A stretch of 64,000 bases of DNA from Rhizobium sp. CSW-27 (GTDB lineage: Bacteria > Pseudomonadota > Alphaproteobacteria > Rhizobiales > Rhizobiaceae): positions 62,001 through 126,000 of the forward strand of contig NZ_JAHHZO010000005.1 of the NCBI RefSeq assembly GCF_018760785.1, given 5' to 3'. Shown here one piece after another: positions 27,601 through 34,202 of the stretch (position 1 is its first letter; every line of letters begins with the position of its first letter). Below the pieces are notes generated by a model. It had not been told where the DNA came from, made no database searches, and saw nothing but the letters and a program-made list of their open reading frames with translations. Made by a program: the position numbers and the translations under genes.

Positions 27601-30076
27601 TCAGGTGGCGCGCGCCGTCGCGCTCTTCTCCGCTCCGCGCGGTGTCGAGACCGAGATGGACCGCCGCGCATTGCTGTCGGCCGAGGATTTCGGCCGGCCG
27701 GTCGAGACGGATGGCGACGACCTGCAGTTCTGGAACGGCTATGGCGGCTTCTCGCAGGACGGCAGCGAATATGTCGTGCGTCTGGCCGGCGGTGGCGCCA
27801 CGCCGCATCCGTGGATCAACGTCATCTCCAACGAAATCTTCGGCTTCCATATCTCGGCGGAAGGCGCAGGCTTCACCTGGAGCCAGAACTCGCGCGACTA
27901 CCAGCTGACGCCGTGGTCGAACGATCCGGTCGTCAACCGTCCCGGCGAGGCCTTCTACGTGACGGATCTTGACACGGGCGTGGTGGCCACCCCGTTTGCG
28001 GCGCTGTCGCGCCGTCCCTCGGTGCGCTTCGAGACGCGCCATGGCCTCGGCTACTCGACCTTCGTCTCCGAGGATGACGGCCTGACGCTGACGCTGACCC
28101 AGACGGTCGATCGTACCCGCCCGGTCAAGTTCTCGCGCCTGGTCGTGAAGAACACCGGCACCGAGCCGAAGCGCCTGCGCGTCTATGGCTATGCGGAGTG
28201 GATCCTCGGCAACAACCCGCAGCGCACCCAGTCCTTCATCCTGAGTGGTCGCGACGAGGCGACGGGCACGCTGTTTGCCACCAATCCCTACAGCATCGAC
28301 TATCGCCGCACGGCCTTCTTCGGTCTGGATGGCGAGGCTTCCGGCTTCACCACCAGTCGCCGCGATTTCCTCGGCCGGTTCGGTACGATTGCCGCGCCGA
28401 CCGCAGTGACCGGACGTTCGGCGCTCAATGGCTCGCTGGAGCCGGACGGCGCGCCCTGCGCGGCGCTTGCCCGGGATATCGAGATCGCCGCCGGCGAGGA
28501 GAAGGTGGTGACCTTCTTCATGGGCGATTGCGCCAGCCGCGAGGAAGCGGCCGGTCTGGCCGCCGAGGTGAAGGTCCAGTCCTTCCACGGCGTGCTGAAG
28601 GAGACCAACGGCTTCTGGCAGGATTTCACCGGCCGCCTGAAGATCTCGACGCCGGACAAGGCGATGGATCTGATGGTCAATACCTGGCTGCCCTATCAGG
28701 CGCTCGGTTGCCGCATCCTGTCGCGCACGGCCTTCTACCAGTCGTCGGGTGCCTATGGCTTCCGCGACCAGTTGCAGGATACGCTGGCCTTCCTGATGCA
28801 CGAGCCGGATCTTGCCCGTCGCCAGATCGTCAATGCCGCAAGCCGCCAGTTCAAGGAAGGCGACGTGCAGCATTGGTGGCTGCCGGGCACCGGCGCAGGT
28901 GTCCGCACCTCGATCTCGGACGACGTGGTGTGGCTGGCCTATGCGACGCACCAGTATATCCAGACGACCGGTGATGCCGCGATCCTCGACGAGACAACGC
29001 CCTTCCTGCAGGGGGCTGTGCTGACCGCAGGCCAGCATGATGCCTTCTTCAAGCCGGAAGTGACCGACGAGCAGGCCTCGCTCTACGAGCATGCCGCCCG
29101 CGCGCTCGATCTCGCCATCAAGCGGACCGGCGCCAATGGTCTGCCGCTGATCCTCGGCGGTGACTGGAACGACGGCATGAACCGCGTCGGCATCGGCGGT
29201 CGCGGCACGAGCGTCTGGCTGGGCTGGTTCCTGGCGGCAGCGCTGCGGCGCTTCCTGCCTTACGCGGAAGAGCGGGCCGATCAGGCACGCGTCGAACGCT
29301 GGACGGCGCATCTTGCCGCGCTGAAGCAGGCGCTGGAAACCGCGGGCTGGGACGGCAGCTATTATCGTCGCGGCTATTTCGACGATGGCGGCCCGCTTGG
29401 TGCCAACGGCAATCTGGAATGCGCGATCGATTCGCTCGGCCAGTCGTGGAGCGTGCTGTCCGGCGAAGGGGATCCAGCCCGTCAGCAGCAGGCGATGAAT
29501 GCCGTGATGGACAAGCTGGTGGACGAGAAGGATGGCCTCATCCGCCTGTTCACGCCGGCCTTTGCCACCACGCCGAAGGATCCGGGCTATATCAAGGCCT
29601 ATCCGCCGGGCGTGCGCGAAAACGGCGGCCAGTATACGCATGCGGCGATCTGGGTGGTGCTGGCGCTGGCGGCGCTGAAGCGCGGCGATGATGCCTGGAA
29701 GGCCTTCAAGCTGCTGAATCCGGTCAACCATGCGCTCGACCGGGCCTCGGCCGATCACTACCGCGTCGAGCCTTACGTCGTGGCGGCGGACGTCTACGGC
29801 GTCGGCGATCTCACCGGCCGCGGCGGCTGGACCTGGTATACCGGCTCGGCCGGCTGGCTCTACCGCGCCGCCGTCGAAGGCATTCTCGGCATTCGCCGCG
29901 AGGGTGACCGTCTCTTCGTCCGTCCGGTCCTGCCGGCGGAGTGGGGCGGCTTCTCGGCCGAGCTGACGCTGGATGACAGGACCTATGCGATTGCCGTCGA
30001 AATGACGGATGGCGAGGCACGCGTGACCGTCAACGGCACGGCCGTTACGGCCGAAGACGGCTTCCGCCTCGGCTGA
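21602..30076 (+). CDS. ndvB: Cyclic beta-1,2-glucan synthase NdvB/ChvB
   Basis: Giant inner-membrane enzyme that initiates, elongates and cyclises periplasmic beta-1,2-glucan from UDP-glucose. From ATG 21602 it is 2,824 residues; the S. meliloti protein is about 2,830. In order it shows an N-terminal region with membrane helices near 409-470, a GT84 glycosyltransferase domain with LDADTRL (about 622) and QHRWARGDWQ (about 770), and more helices near 809-853 and 940-976. A glycoamylase-like domain follows (about 1,340-1,490, with YYAHHHGMS), then GH94 phosphorylase-type domains with GGDWNDGMNRVG near 2,519 for chain-length control. Roles known for the family are hypo-osmotic adaptation and host attachment or nodule invasion. 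A terminator follows, and the exporter gene ndvA is 1.2 kb downstream. Confidence 0.97.
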   Translation: MSFHQTPSQTPRETEGKQIDHNEAIRAIYLNAEELRSCGEALARDGAQTLPGLMPFDFRERHKENEKEILRVYRTTAKDVEAGATITPAAEWLLDNHYIVEEAIQEVRRDFPRKFYRQLPTIRIGGMEMPRVLALAWLYVAHTHSTLNRDNLTAMTEGFQVHQSLEIGELWALPSFLRFVLIENLRRISIRVEKSRRMRQQANDAADEIIRLNDEAASAEILKKIEPLTEDNTFSTQFLYRLRNASQSPAFAIAWLEARLDAAGTDTEEVMMAEQNRLSSGNLTMGNIIKSLREIDDTEWSVWFEEVCLVDQVLRAQSDYNELDFGSRNSYRNRIEKIARYCGKTEIEVARAAIALASEAAAAPEPDPHKANVGAFLTGMYRTELEKRVGYTPNIAQRLLRTAQKMNWFAVAIPVLFFTFLALAIVGGFLAHAGMSTPVILLFLLMFSLPASEGATGLFNTLVTYVVKPARLVGYEFKEGIPEDARTLVVVPCLITNRDTVDELVRNLEVHYLANPHGEIYFALLSDWRDSTVEQTDADLEVLEYARREVALLSARYAFDGKTRFYLLHRRRLFNPSEGVWMGWERKRGKLHELNLLLRGDKDTTYMPGANAVPENVQYVMTLDADTRLMRDAVTKLVGKMHHPINRPVHDPNSGRVIHGYGLLQPRVTPSLTTGKDASVFQRVYSISRGIDPYVFTVSDVYQDLTGEGSFTGKGLYHVDAFETALRGRIEENAILSHDLLEGSFARCALVTDVELVEDFPTRYEVEVSRQHRWARGDWQLLPYILDPMRGVTALGRWKMVDNLRRSLTPIAWFLSSVLGWYFMDPLGALIWQILLIFSLFVAPTLSLITGLLPRSTDIVPRAHFYSVWSDIRSANAQVALRIVFIADSAFMMIDAIVRSLYRLFVSRKLMLEWRTAASIQSSAQGSPQDYYRSMWHAPVAAVFGLMLAALPDDNAFLVGLPFVLLWVLSPLVAWYVSQSAETEDTLFVPEAVSVELRKISRRTWRYYEAFVTEDQNFLPPDNFQEKPEPIVAKRTSPTNIGVYLLSTVSARHFGWISFQETLDRLENTIATVEKMDKYRGHLFNWYHTDTLQTLGPRYVSTVDSGNLAGHLIAVSSACREWAEAPSAHLQANLDGIGDVAGILSEALKELPDDRKTVRPLRRRLEERIIGFGNALAAVKREHEFASIRIINLAVLARDILKLSTNLDHEVSSAQSTEVTRWADMLVAACEAHIADSTFDMTNIEPLRQRLIQLRDRARNLAFSMDFTFLYRKDRRLLSIGYRVESNDLDEACYDLLASECRLTSLFAIAKGDLPTEHWYRLGRQVVPIGARGALISWSGSMFEYLMPPLVMQERQGGILNQTNNLIVEEQMNHGRRLNIPWGISEAAFNARDHNYNYQYTNFGVPTLGLKRGLGQNAVVAPYASILASQYKPLEALENLQKLRAVGALGKYGFHDAVDFTPTRVPEGKRCAVVFNYYAHHHGMSIAAIANVVNNGKLRELFHSDPVVEAAELLLQEKAPREVPVMGSKYEPETPGKGQADLLRPEIRTIQDPAGRDREMVFLSNGHYSTMLTATGTGYSRWNGLAVTRWKPDPVEDRWGNFLFLRDTATGQWWSTTAEPRRIEGEKVKTVFSDEKAEFHKTVGTLVSTVECIVATEHDAEGRRLTLLNTGTEDRFIEVTSYLEPVIANEDDDNAHPVFSRMFVRTEIGRRGDVIRAWRNKRNPNEPAMQIAHLAADNAGASRPTEFETDRRRFLGRGRTLAEAAAFDPDATLSGTDGFTLDPILSLRRVVRVPAGKKVSVIFWTIAAPSREELDVAIERYRHPDSFATELTQAWTRVQVQMRHIGVNSQQAAAFQHLGRYLVYPDMHLRADAQTVESGLASQRQLWGLSISGDLPIFTLRVNDEMDMEVVKEALSAQEYLRSRGVMIDLAIVNEKPASYAQDMQHAIDQISESIRRLGQTEGRQQVFALRRDLMDDTTWAALIAASRVVLHARNGKIEDQVARAVALFSAPRGVETEMDRRALLSAEDFGRPVETDGDDLQFWNGYGGFSQDGSEYVVRLAGGGATPHPWINVISNEIFGFHISAEGAGFTWSQNSRDYQLTPWSNDPVVNRPGEAFYVTDLDTGVVATPFAALSRRPSVRFETRHGLGYSTFVSEDDGLTLTLTQTVDRTRPVKFSRLVVKNTGTEPKRLRVYGYAEWILGNNPQRTQSFILSGRDEATGTLFATNPYSIDYRRTAFFGLDGEASGFTTSRRDFLGRFGTIAAPTAVTGRSALNGSLEPDGAPCAALARDIEIAAGEEKVVTFFMGDCASREEAAGLAAEVKVQSFHGVLKETNGFWQDFTGRLKISTPDKAMDLMVNTWLPYQALGCRILSRTAFYQSSGAYGFRDQLQDTLAFLMHEPDLARRQIVNAASRQFKEGDVQHWWLPGTGAGVRTSISDDVVWLAYATHQYIQTTGDAAILDETTPFLQGAVLTAGQHDAFFKPEVTDEQASLYEHAARALDLAIKRTGANGLPLILGGDWNDGMNRVGIGGRGTSVWLGWFLAAALRRFLPYAEERADQARVERWTAHLAALKQALETAGWDGSYYRRGYFDDGGPLGANGNLECAIDSLGQSWSVLSGEGDPARQQQAMNAVMDKLVDEKDGLIRLFTPAFATTPKDPGYIKAYPPGVRENGGQYTHAAIWVVLALAALKRGDDAWKAFKLLNPVNHALDRASADHYRVEPYVVAADVYGVGDLTGRGGWTWYTGSAGWLYRAAVEGILGIRREGDRLFVRPVLPAEWGGFSAELTLDDRTYAIAVEMTDGEARVTVNGTAVTAEDGFRLG

Positions 30077-30098
30077 GCCGGATCGAGCACGCAAAGAA

Positions 30099-30131
30099 AA
30101 GGCCCCGGATTGACCGATCCGGGGCCTTCTT
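30099..30131 (+). terminator. Hairpin terminator after ndvB
   Basis: Perfect inverted repeat AAGGCCCCGGATT...TCCGGGGCCTT with a short loop, followed by CTTCTTCG, 23 nt after the ndvB stop. The T-run is weak. Because the esterase gene converges from the other side, the A-rich left flank may let it work in both directions. Confidence 0.75.
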
Positions 30132-30161
30132 CGTGAGGGGCTTGCTGATGGAGCCCTCTTC

Positions 30162-31130
30162 TCAGGGCGTAACGGTTTCGAAGAAGCGCCAGATCTCGTC
30201 GGTCGCGTTGACGGCGTAGGAGATCTTGCCGAGCTGCTTCTGGTAGCGCAGCAGGGCAGTGGAGGACGGCCAGGTGTGGCCGCCATCGCTGATCACGGTG
30301 GAGACGATGCGCGCCTTGCCGGCACAATCCTCGTACCGGCTGGTGCGTACCGTGCCGTTTTCGCTGACCGTCGGCTCGCCCTTGCAGCCGTCGAGCGCCA
30401 CCCAGCGCTGCAGGGCAGCCTCGGCGCCATATTGCCAGTAGGGCAGGCCGCCGCCGTCATAGGGATTGATCTTGTCCTGCAGCCCGGCAAAGGCGATCAG
30501 CGACAGCGGCCGGGCCGGCTTGCATGTGTCGCTGTCCGGCGCCCATGTGCCGGCCGTCTCCTTTGGATAGCCGGCACGCAGGCCGACCACGAAGCCTGCC
30601 GCGGCAAACTCGGTATTGCCATTGCAGATATATTGCGACAGCACGCGGCCGCCGCCCGAAAAGCCGGTGCCGAAGATCCTGGTGTCATCGACGCAGAACC
30701 TGTCTTCCACCGCCTTGATCGCGTCGCGGATGAAGGCCATGTCGTCCGGACCGCCGGGCGCCGTGACACCCGGCACGTTCCAGGAGAAGGTCTCCGGCTT
30801 CTGCCCGGGCATCAGGCCCTGCGGCGCAACCGCGATGAAGCCCTTGGCTTCGGCCAAGCGCTCCCATTCGCTGCGGTCGAGCTGCTCGTTGCCGGTGCTG
30901 GTGCTGCCGTGGAAATCGAAGACCACCGGCACCTTGCGGCTGCCGTCATAGCCGGACGGAATGAAATAGGCGACCTGCCGTGCCTTGTCGCCCGACCGGA
31001 CCTCCATCGTGTAGCGGCCTGCATCCTGCGGCGTGCCGCAGCCAGCGGCGGCCGCCGTTCCCGAAAGGCCCATCAGACCGATCAGTACCAGCAGGCCCGT
31101 TGTTGCTTTCCGTGCGAATTCCTCTTTCAT
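30162..31130 (-). CDS. Secreted PHB depolymerase-type esterase
   Basis: Alpha/beta-hydrolase of the LpqC/PHB depolymerase family (322 residues). It begins with a typical signal peptide: MKEEFARK, a hydrophobic stretch, then GTAAAAGCG near residue 30, so it is likely periplasmic or secreted. The oxyanion strand is VVFDFHGSTSTG, the nucleophile elbow GTGFSGGGR, and the late histidine region DGGHTWPS. The start at 31130 sits behind a strong GGAGGGAGGAG site; a second ATG upstream is less likely. Substrates may be short polyesters or feruloyl-type esters. It lies between ndvB and ndvA with no obvious functional link to them. Confidence 0.85.
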   Translation of the reverse strand: MKEEFARKATTGLLVLIGLMGLSGTAAAAGCGTPQDAGRYTMEVRSGDKARQVAYFIPSGYDGSRKVPVVFDFHGSTSTGNEQLDRSEWERLAEAKGFIAVAPQGLMPGQKPETFSWNVPGVTAPGGPDDMAFIRDAIKAVEDRFCVDDTRIFGTGFSGGGRVLSQYICNGNTEFAAAGFVVGLRAGYPKETAGTWAPDSDTCKPARPLSLIAFAGLQDKINPYDGGGLPYWQYGAEAALQRWVALDGCKGEPTVSENGTVRTSRYEDCAGKARIVSTVISDGGHTWPSSTALLRYQKQLGKISYAVNATDEIWRFFETVTP

Positions 31131-31197
31131 GCGCTCCTCCCTCCTCATGCCTGCCGGTGCAAAAGATCGCGGCAGGGCGTCTCCCTAAATTAACCGA

Positions 31198-31214
31198 CTA
31201 TACGGTAGGTATAG
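31198..31214. promoter_or_regulatory. Palindromic candidate operator CTATAC-N5-GTATAG
   Basis: A perfect 6-bp inverted repeat with a 5-bp spacer lies 68 bp upstream of the esterase start, in the short gap between the esterase gene and the 3' end of ndvA. Spacing and symmetry suit a dimeric repressor such as a GntR-type protein. The binding protein is unknown. Confidence 0.4.
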
Positions 31215-31276
31215 CAGGTCCAGTGACAGAGCGAGGTGAGCGCCTGGTAAAGAGTGCGAAGCGTGTGACGGCCGTT

Positions 31277-33049
31277 TCAGGCCGGCTGGGCAACCGGCGC
31301 GGGCGCGGGTACGGCGCGCGTGTCGTCCGTCAGGATGCCGCTCGTCTTCAGAAGCGAGGCAAAGCGGCCGCCAAGCGCCGACAGTTCGTCATAGGTGCCC
31401 TTTTCGATGACACGGCCATGATCGAGGAACAGCACCACATCCGCATCGCGGACGGTGGAGAGGCGGTGTGCGATGATGAAGGTGGTGCGGTCCCGGCGCA
31501 GCCGGTCGATCGCTTCCTTGACGCGGGCCTCGGTTTCGACGTCCAGCGCGCTGGTGGCTTCGTCCAGCACCAGGATCGGTGCATTCTTGAGGATGGCGCG
31601 GGCAATGGCGATGCGCTGGCGCTCGCCGCCGGACAGGCGGTTGCCGCGCTCGCCGACATGGGTGTCGAAGCCGGCCAGACGGCTCTCGATGAATTCCGTT
31701 GCGGCGGCAGCCTCGGCCGCGGCGACCACCTCGCTCTCGCTCGCATCCTCGCGGCCGAGCCGGATATTTTCGGTGATCGACCGGTTCAGCAGGCCTGCAT
31801 CCTGGAAGACGGTGGCGATGGAATGGCGCAGCGACTTTCGGGTGACAGTGGCGATATCGGTGCCATCGATCAGGATCTGGCCCTGCTGCGGGTCATAGAC
31901 GCGCTGCAGCAGGTTGACGAGGGTGGTCTTGCCGGCGCCGGTCGGGCCGACAATCGCGACCGTCTGGCCGGCCCGCGCGGTGAAGGATACCTCGCGCACG
32001 CCCTGCGTGGTATTGGCGAAATCGAAGGAGACGTTGCGGAATTCCACCTCGCCGCGCACATGCGCAAGCTCGGCGGCGCCCGCCGGCTCCTCGCGCTCCT
32101 TGACGGAATCCTCCAGCCGGAAGAAGTCCTCAAGCTTGGACCGGGCCTCGAAGATCTGCGTGGCGAACTGGCGCAGCAGATCCAGGCGGCCGATCAGCAG
32201 GTTGGCAAAGCCGATGAAGGCGATCACGTCGCCGACCTTGATCTCGCCATTGCGCACCAGCACCACGCCGATGACCAGGATGATCAGCATCGAGACGGTG
32301 GAGGCGATGCGGTTCAGCGCGCTGGCGAGCGCCCACCAGTCCAGCACCGGATACTGGGCGGTCAGCAGCTTCTCGGTGAAGCCCTTCAGCGCCCGGGTCT
32401 CGGCCTCGATGCGGTTGTAGCTGTGCAGCACGGTGACGTTGCTGATCGAATCGCTGACATGCGAGAAGACCGTGTGATAGTGCCCCTCGACGGAGGCCTG
32501 GCCTTCCTTGGTGCGGTTCATGACCGTGCGGCCGATGATCCAGTAGAGAATGCCAAGCACGATCAGCACCGAACTCAGCCGCCAGTCCATGGCAAGGGCC
32601 GTGGGCAGCATCAGGCCGAGCGCCACGATGGTGGAAAGGTGCGTGCGCATGAATTCCAGCCACAGGCCGAACAGGGTCTCGCTGGCGCGCAGCAGGGTAT
32701 GCAATGCGTTCGAGGTGCCGCGCTGGTGGTGCCAGGCAAGCGGCATGGAGATGATGCGGCCGAAGGCTTCGGTCAGCAGCGTGGCGCGGCGGCCATGCGC
32801 CAGACGGTCCGCCTCGCGCGCCACCAGCACATAGGCCAGCGTGTTGAACACGCCGAAGCCGCCCCACAGCAGCAGGATGGGCGTCACGTCGCCGCCGCCG
32901 GAAATCGCGTCGATGATGCGCCCGAACAGGATCGGCTCGGCAATGGTGATGACCGCCAGAACGATGTTTGCAATGACCACGAGCGTTACGCGGATCCGGC
33001 TGGATCCGAGATATTTCAGAGCGCGGGCATAGACCTGGAACAGACTCAA
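31277..33049 (-). CDS. ndvA: Cyclic beta-1,2-glucan exporter NdvA/ChvA (ABC transporter)
   Basis: Half-size ABC exporter that moves cyclic beta-1,2-glucan to the periplasm. The 590 residues comprise a six-helix membrane domain (about 20-310) and an ATPase domain. Walker A is GPTGAGKTTLVN (about 369), the signature LSGGERQRIAIARAI, and Walker B ILVLDEATSALD. The N-terminal text MSLFQVYARALKYLGSSRI is characteristic of NdvA/ChvA rather than of general MsbA-like exporters. Together with ndvB it completes the glucan pathway. Its promoter should lie in the 283-bp region shared with the divergent luxR-type gene. Confidence 0.95.
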   Translation of the reverse strand: MSLFQVYARALKYLGSSRIRVTLVVIANIVLAVITIAEPILFGRIIDAISGGGDVTPILLLWGGFGVFNTLAYVLVAREADRLAHGRRATLLTEAFGRIISMPLAWHHQRGTSNALHTLLRASETLFGLWLEFMRTHLSTIVALGLMLPTALAMDWRLSSVLIVLGILYWIIGRTVMNRTKEGQASVEGHYHTVFSHVSDSISNVTVLHSYNRIEAETRALKGFTEKLLTAQYPVLDWWALASALNRIASTVSMLIILVIGVVLVRNGEIKVGDVIAFIGFANLLIGRLDLLRQFATQIFEARSKLEDFFRLEDSVKEREEPAGAAELAHVRGEVEFRNVSFDFANTTQGVREVSFTARAGQTVAIVGPTGAGKTTLVNLLQRVYDPQQGQILIDGTDIATVTRKSLRHSIATVFQDAGLLNRSITENIRLGREDASESEVVAAAEAAAATEFIESRLAGFDTHVGERGNRLSGGERQRIAIARAILKNAPILVLDEATSALDVETEARVKEAIDRLRRDRTTFIIAHRLSTVRDADVVLFLDHGRVIEKGTYDELSALGGRFASLLKTSGILTDDTRAVPAPAPVAQPA

Positions 33050-33289
33050 CGGTGTGACCTCGGTGTGACGTCGATACGTATAACGGCCGCAGCGTTAGCA
33101 CGCCCCACCTGTATGCAGTGTGAACGGGAACCGGCCTCGCCTGTGGAGCAATATTGCCCAAAAATGGGAAGGAGCAAGAACAGGCTTGCAATCTGTGCGA
33201 GAATGGCGCCCACTATCGATGACATCGAACTTTTCTCGGTCTCGATTGCGCCTGATAAGGGTTTGATTATAAACGTGAAAATAATAAAG

Positions 33290-33303
33290 TTCTAACATTA
33301 GAA
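33290..33303. promoter_or_regulatory. Inverted repeat TTCTAA-CA-TTAGAA upstream of the luxR-type gene
   Basis: Perfect 6-bp arms with a 2-bp centre, 30 bp upstream of the GTG start of the LuxR-family gene, in an unusually AT-rich stretch (about 33241-33300). It could be an operator for the LuxR protein itself or for another regulator acting on this gene or on ndvA. It is shorter than a classical lux box. Confidence 0.4.
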
Positions 33304-33329
33304 GGCCACGGACTGCGTGGCAGGGGGTA

Positions 33330-33347
33330 TGAGTGAAGATTCACTCA
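33330..33347 (+). promoter_or_regulatory. Hairpin enclosing the luxR start codon
   Basis: TGAGTGA-AGAT-TCACTCA forms a 7-bp perfect stem with a 4-nt loop. The GTG initiation codon (33333-33335) is within the 5' arm, immediately after the AGGGGG ribosome-binding site (33322-33327). In mRNA this would hide the start codon and suggests translational control. The same DNA could instead be a protein-binding palindrome. Confidence 0.5.
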
Positions 33348-34073
33348 ATTCTGCAGCTCTTGATCCTGATCAATGAAACGAAGACGCCGGCAGAACTGAC
33401 GCGGGAACTCGAGGCGCTTCTTTCCATCTACGACTTCGATTTCTATGGTATCTGGTTGAACCAGAAGCCGAATTCAGACCAGGCCAATCTTATGCTCGCC
33501 GGCCACTGGCCGGAGGGATGGCGCAAGACCTATGCCACCAAGAAATATGGGCTGATCGATCCGATGCGGCGCATGCTGATGGTGGCGCAGCGTCCGTTCC
33601 GCTGGTGCGATGCCGTGGAGGCGTTCCGCGACGACCCCTATCATAAGCGAACCGCTAGGATGCTGCAGGACGCAGCCCGCTACCGCATTATCGACGGTTA
33701 TACATTCCCGATCCATGGCCGCACCGGCCTGCTCGGACAGGTTGCCATTGGCGGCCAGCCGGTTGATCTTTCTCCGGCTGAACTGTCCCTGTTTGACACC
33801 GCGGCGCGACGACTGTTCTGGCGGCTTCTGGAAATGCAGGGTGCCGCCAGCGATCTGGAGCGCAGCGGCGGCCATGACACGGAGCTGACCAAGCGGCAGA
33901 TGGAGGTGCTTTCGCTGCTGGCCGACGGGATGACCTCGAACGAGATCGCCCGCGAGCTGCAGATTTCCAGCCATACCGTCGACTGGTACATCAACGTGAT
34001 CCAGGAGAAGTTCAACGCCAAGAACCGACAGCATGTCATTGCCATGGCCTTTCGTCTCGGACTGGTCAGCTGA
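33333..34073 (+). CDS. LuxR-family regulator with autoinducer-binding-like domain
   Basis: 246-residue regulator with an N-terminal ligand domain and a C-terminal LuxR helix-turn-helix. In the N-terminal half, FDFYGIWLNQ, then KYGLIDPMRRM and FRW match spaced positions conserved in AHL-binding domains (the Asp-Pro pair and a Trp). The DNA-binding end has ELTKRQMEVLSLLADGMTSN followed by EIARELQISSHTVDWYI. There is no luxI-type gene in the window, so it would be a LuxR solo. The start is GTG behind AGGGGG; the closer ATG at 33329 is out of frame. Its start codon is inside a hairpin. Confidence 0.88.
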   Translation: MKIHSILQLLILINETKTPAELTRELEALLSIYDFDFYGIWLNQKPNSDQANLMLAGHWPEGWRKTYATKKYGLIDPMRRMLMVAQRPFRWCDAVEAFRDDPYHKRTARMLQDAARYRIIDGYTFPIHGRTGLLGQVAIGGQPVDLSPAELSLFDTAARRLFWRLLEMQGAASDLERSGGHDTELTKRQMEVLSLLADGMTSNEIARELQISSHTVDWYINVIQEKFNAKNRQHVIAMAFRLGLVS

Positions 34074-34202
34074 CAGCTGGGTGACAGCAAGCGCATATAA
34101 AAATTGCGCCCCCTGCCGGCGGGAAATTGCACTTCGCTAAAAAGCCGGTAATGATCTCCTTCGCGGGTGCAGCATGCCCGCGAAAGCGAGTGGGAGATCG
34201 TC

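Noticed and set aside
24482..30286. Very long minus-strand open frame (1,934 codons) opposite ndvB
   Set aside because: It is an antisense shadow produced by the GC-rich codon usage of ndvB. It has low-complexity His/Asp/Gly-rich sequence, no family motifs and no ribosome-binding site.
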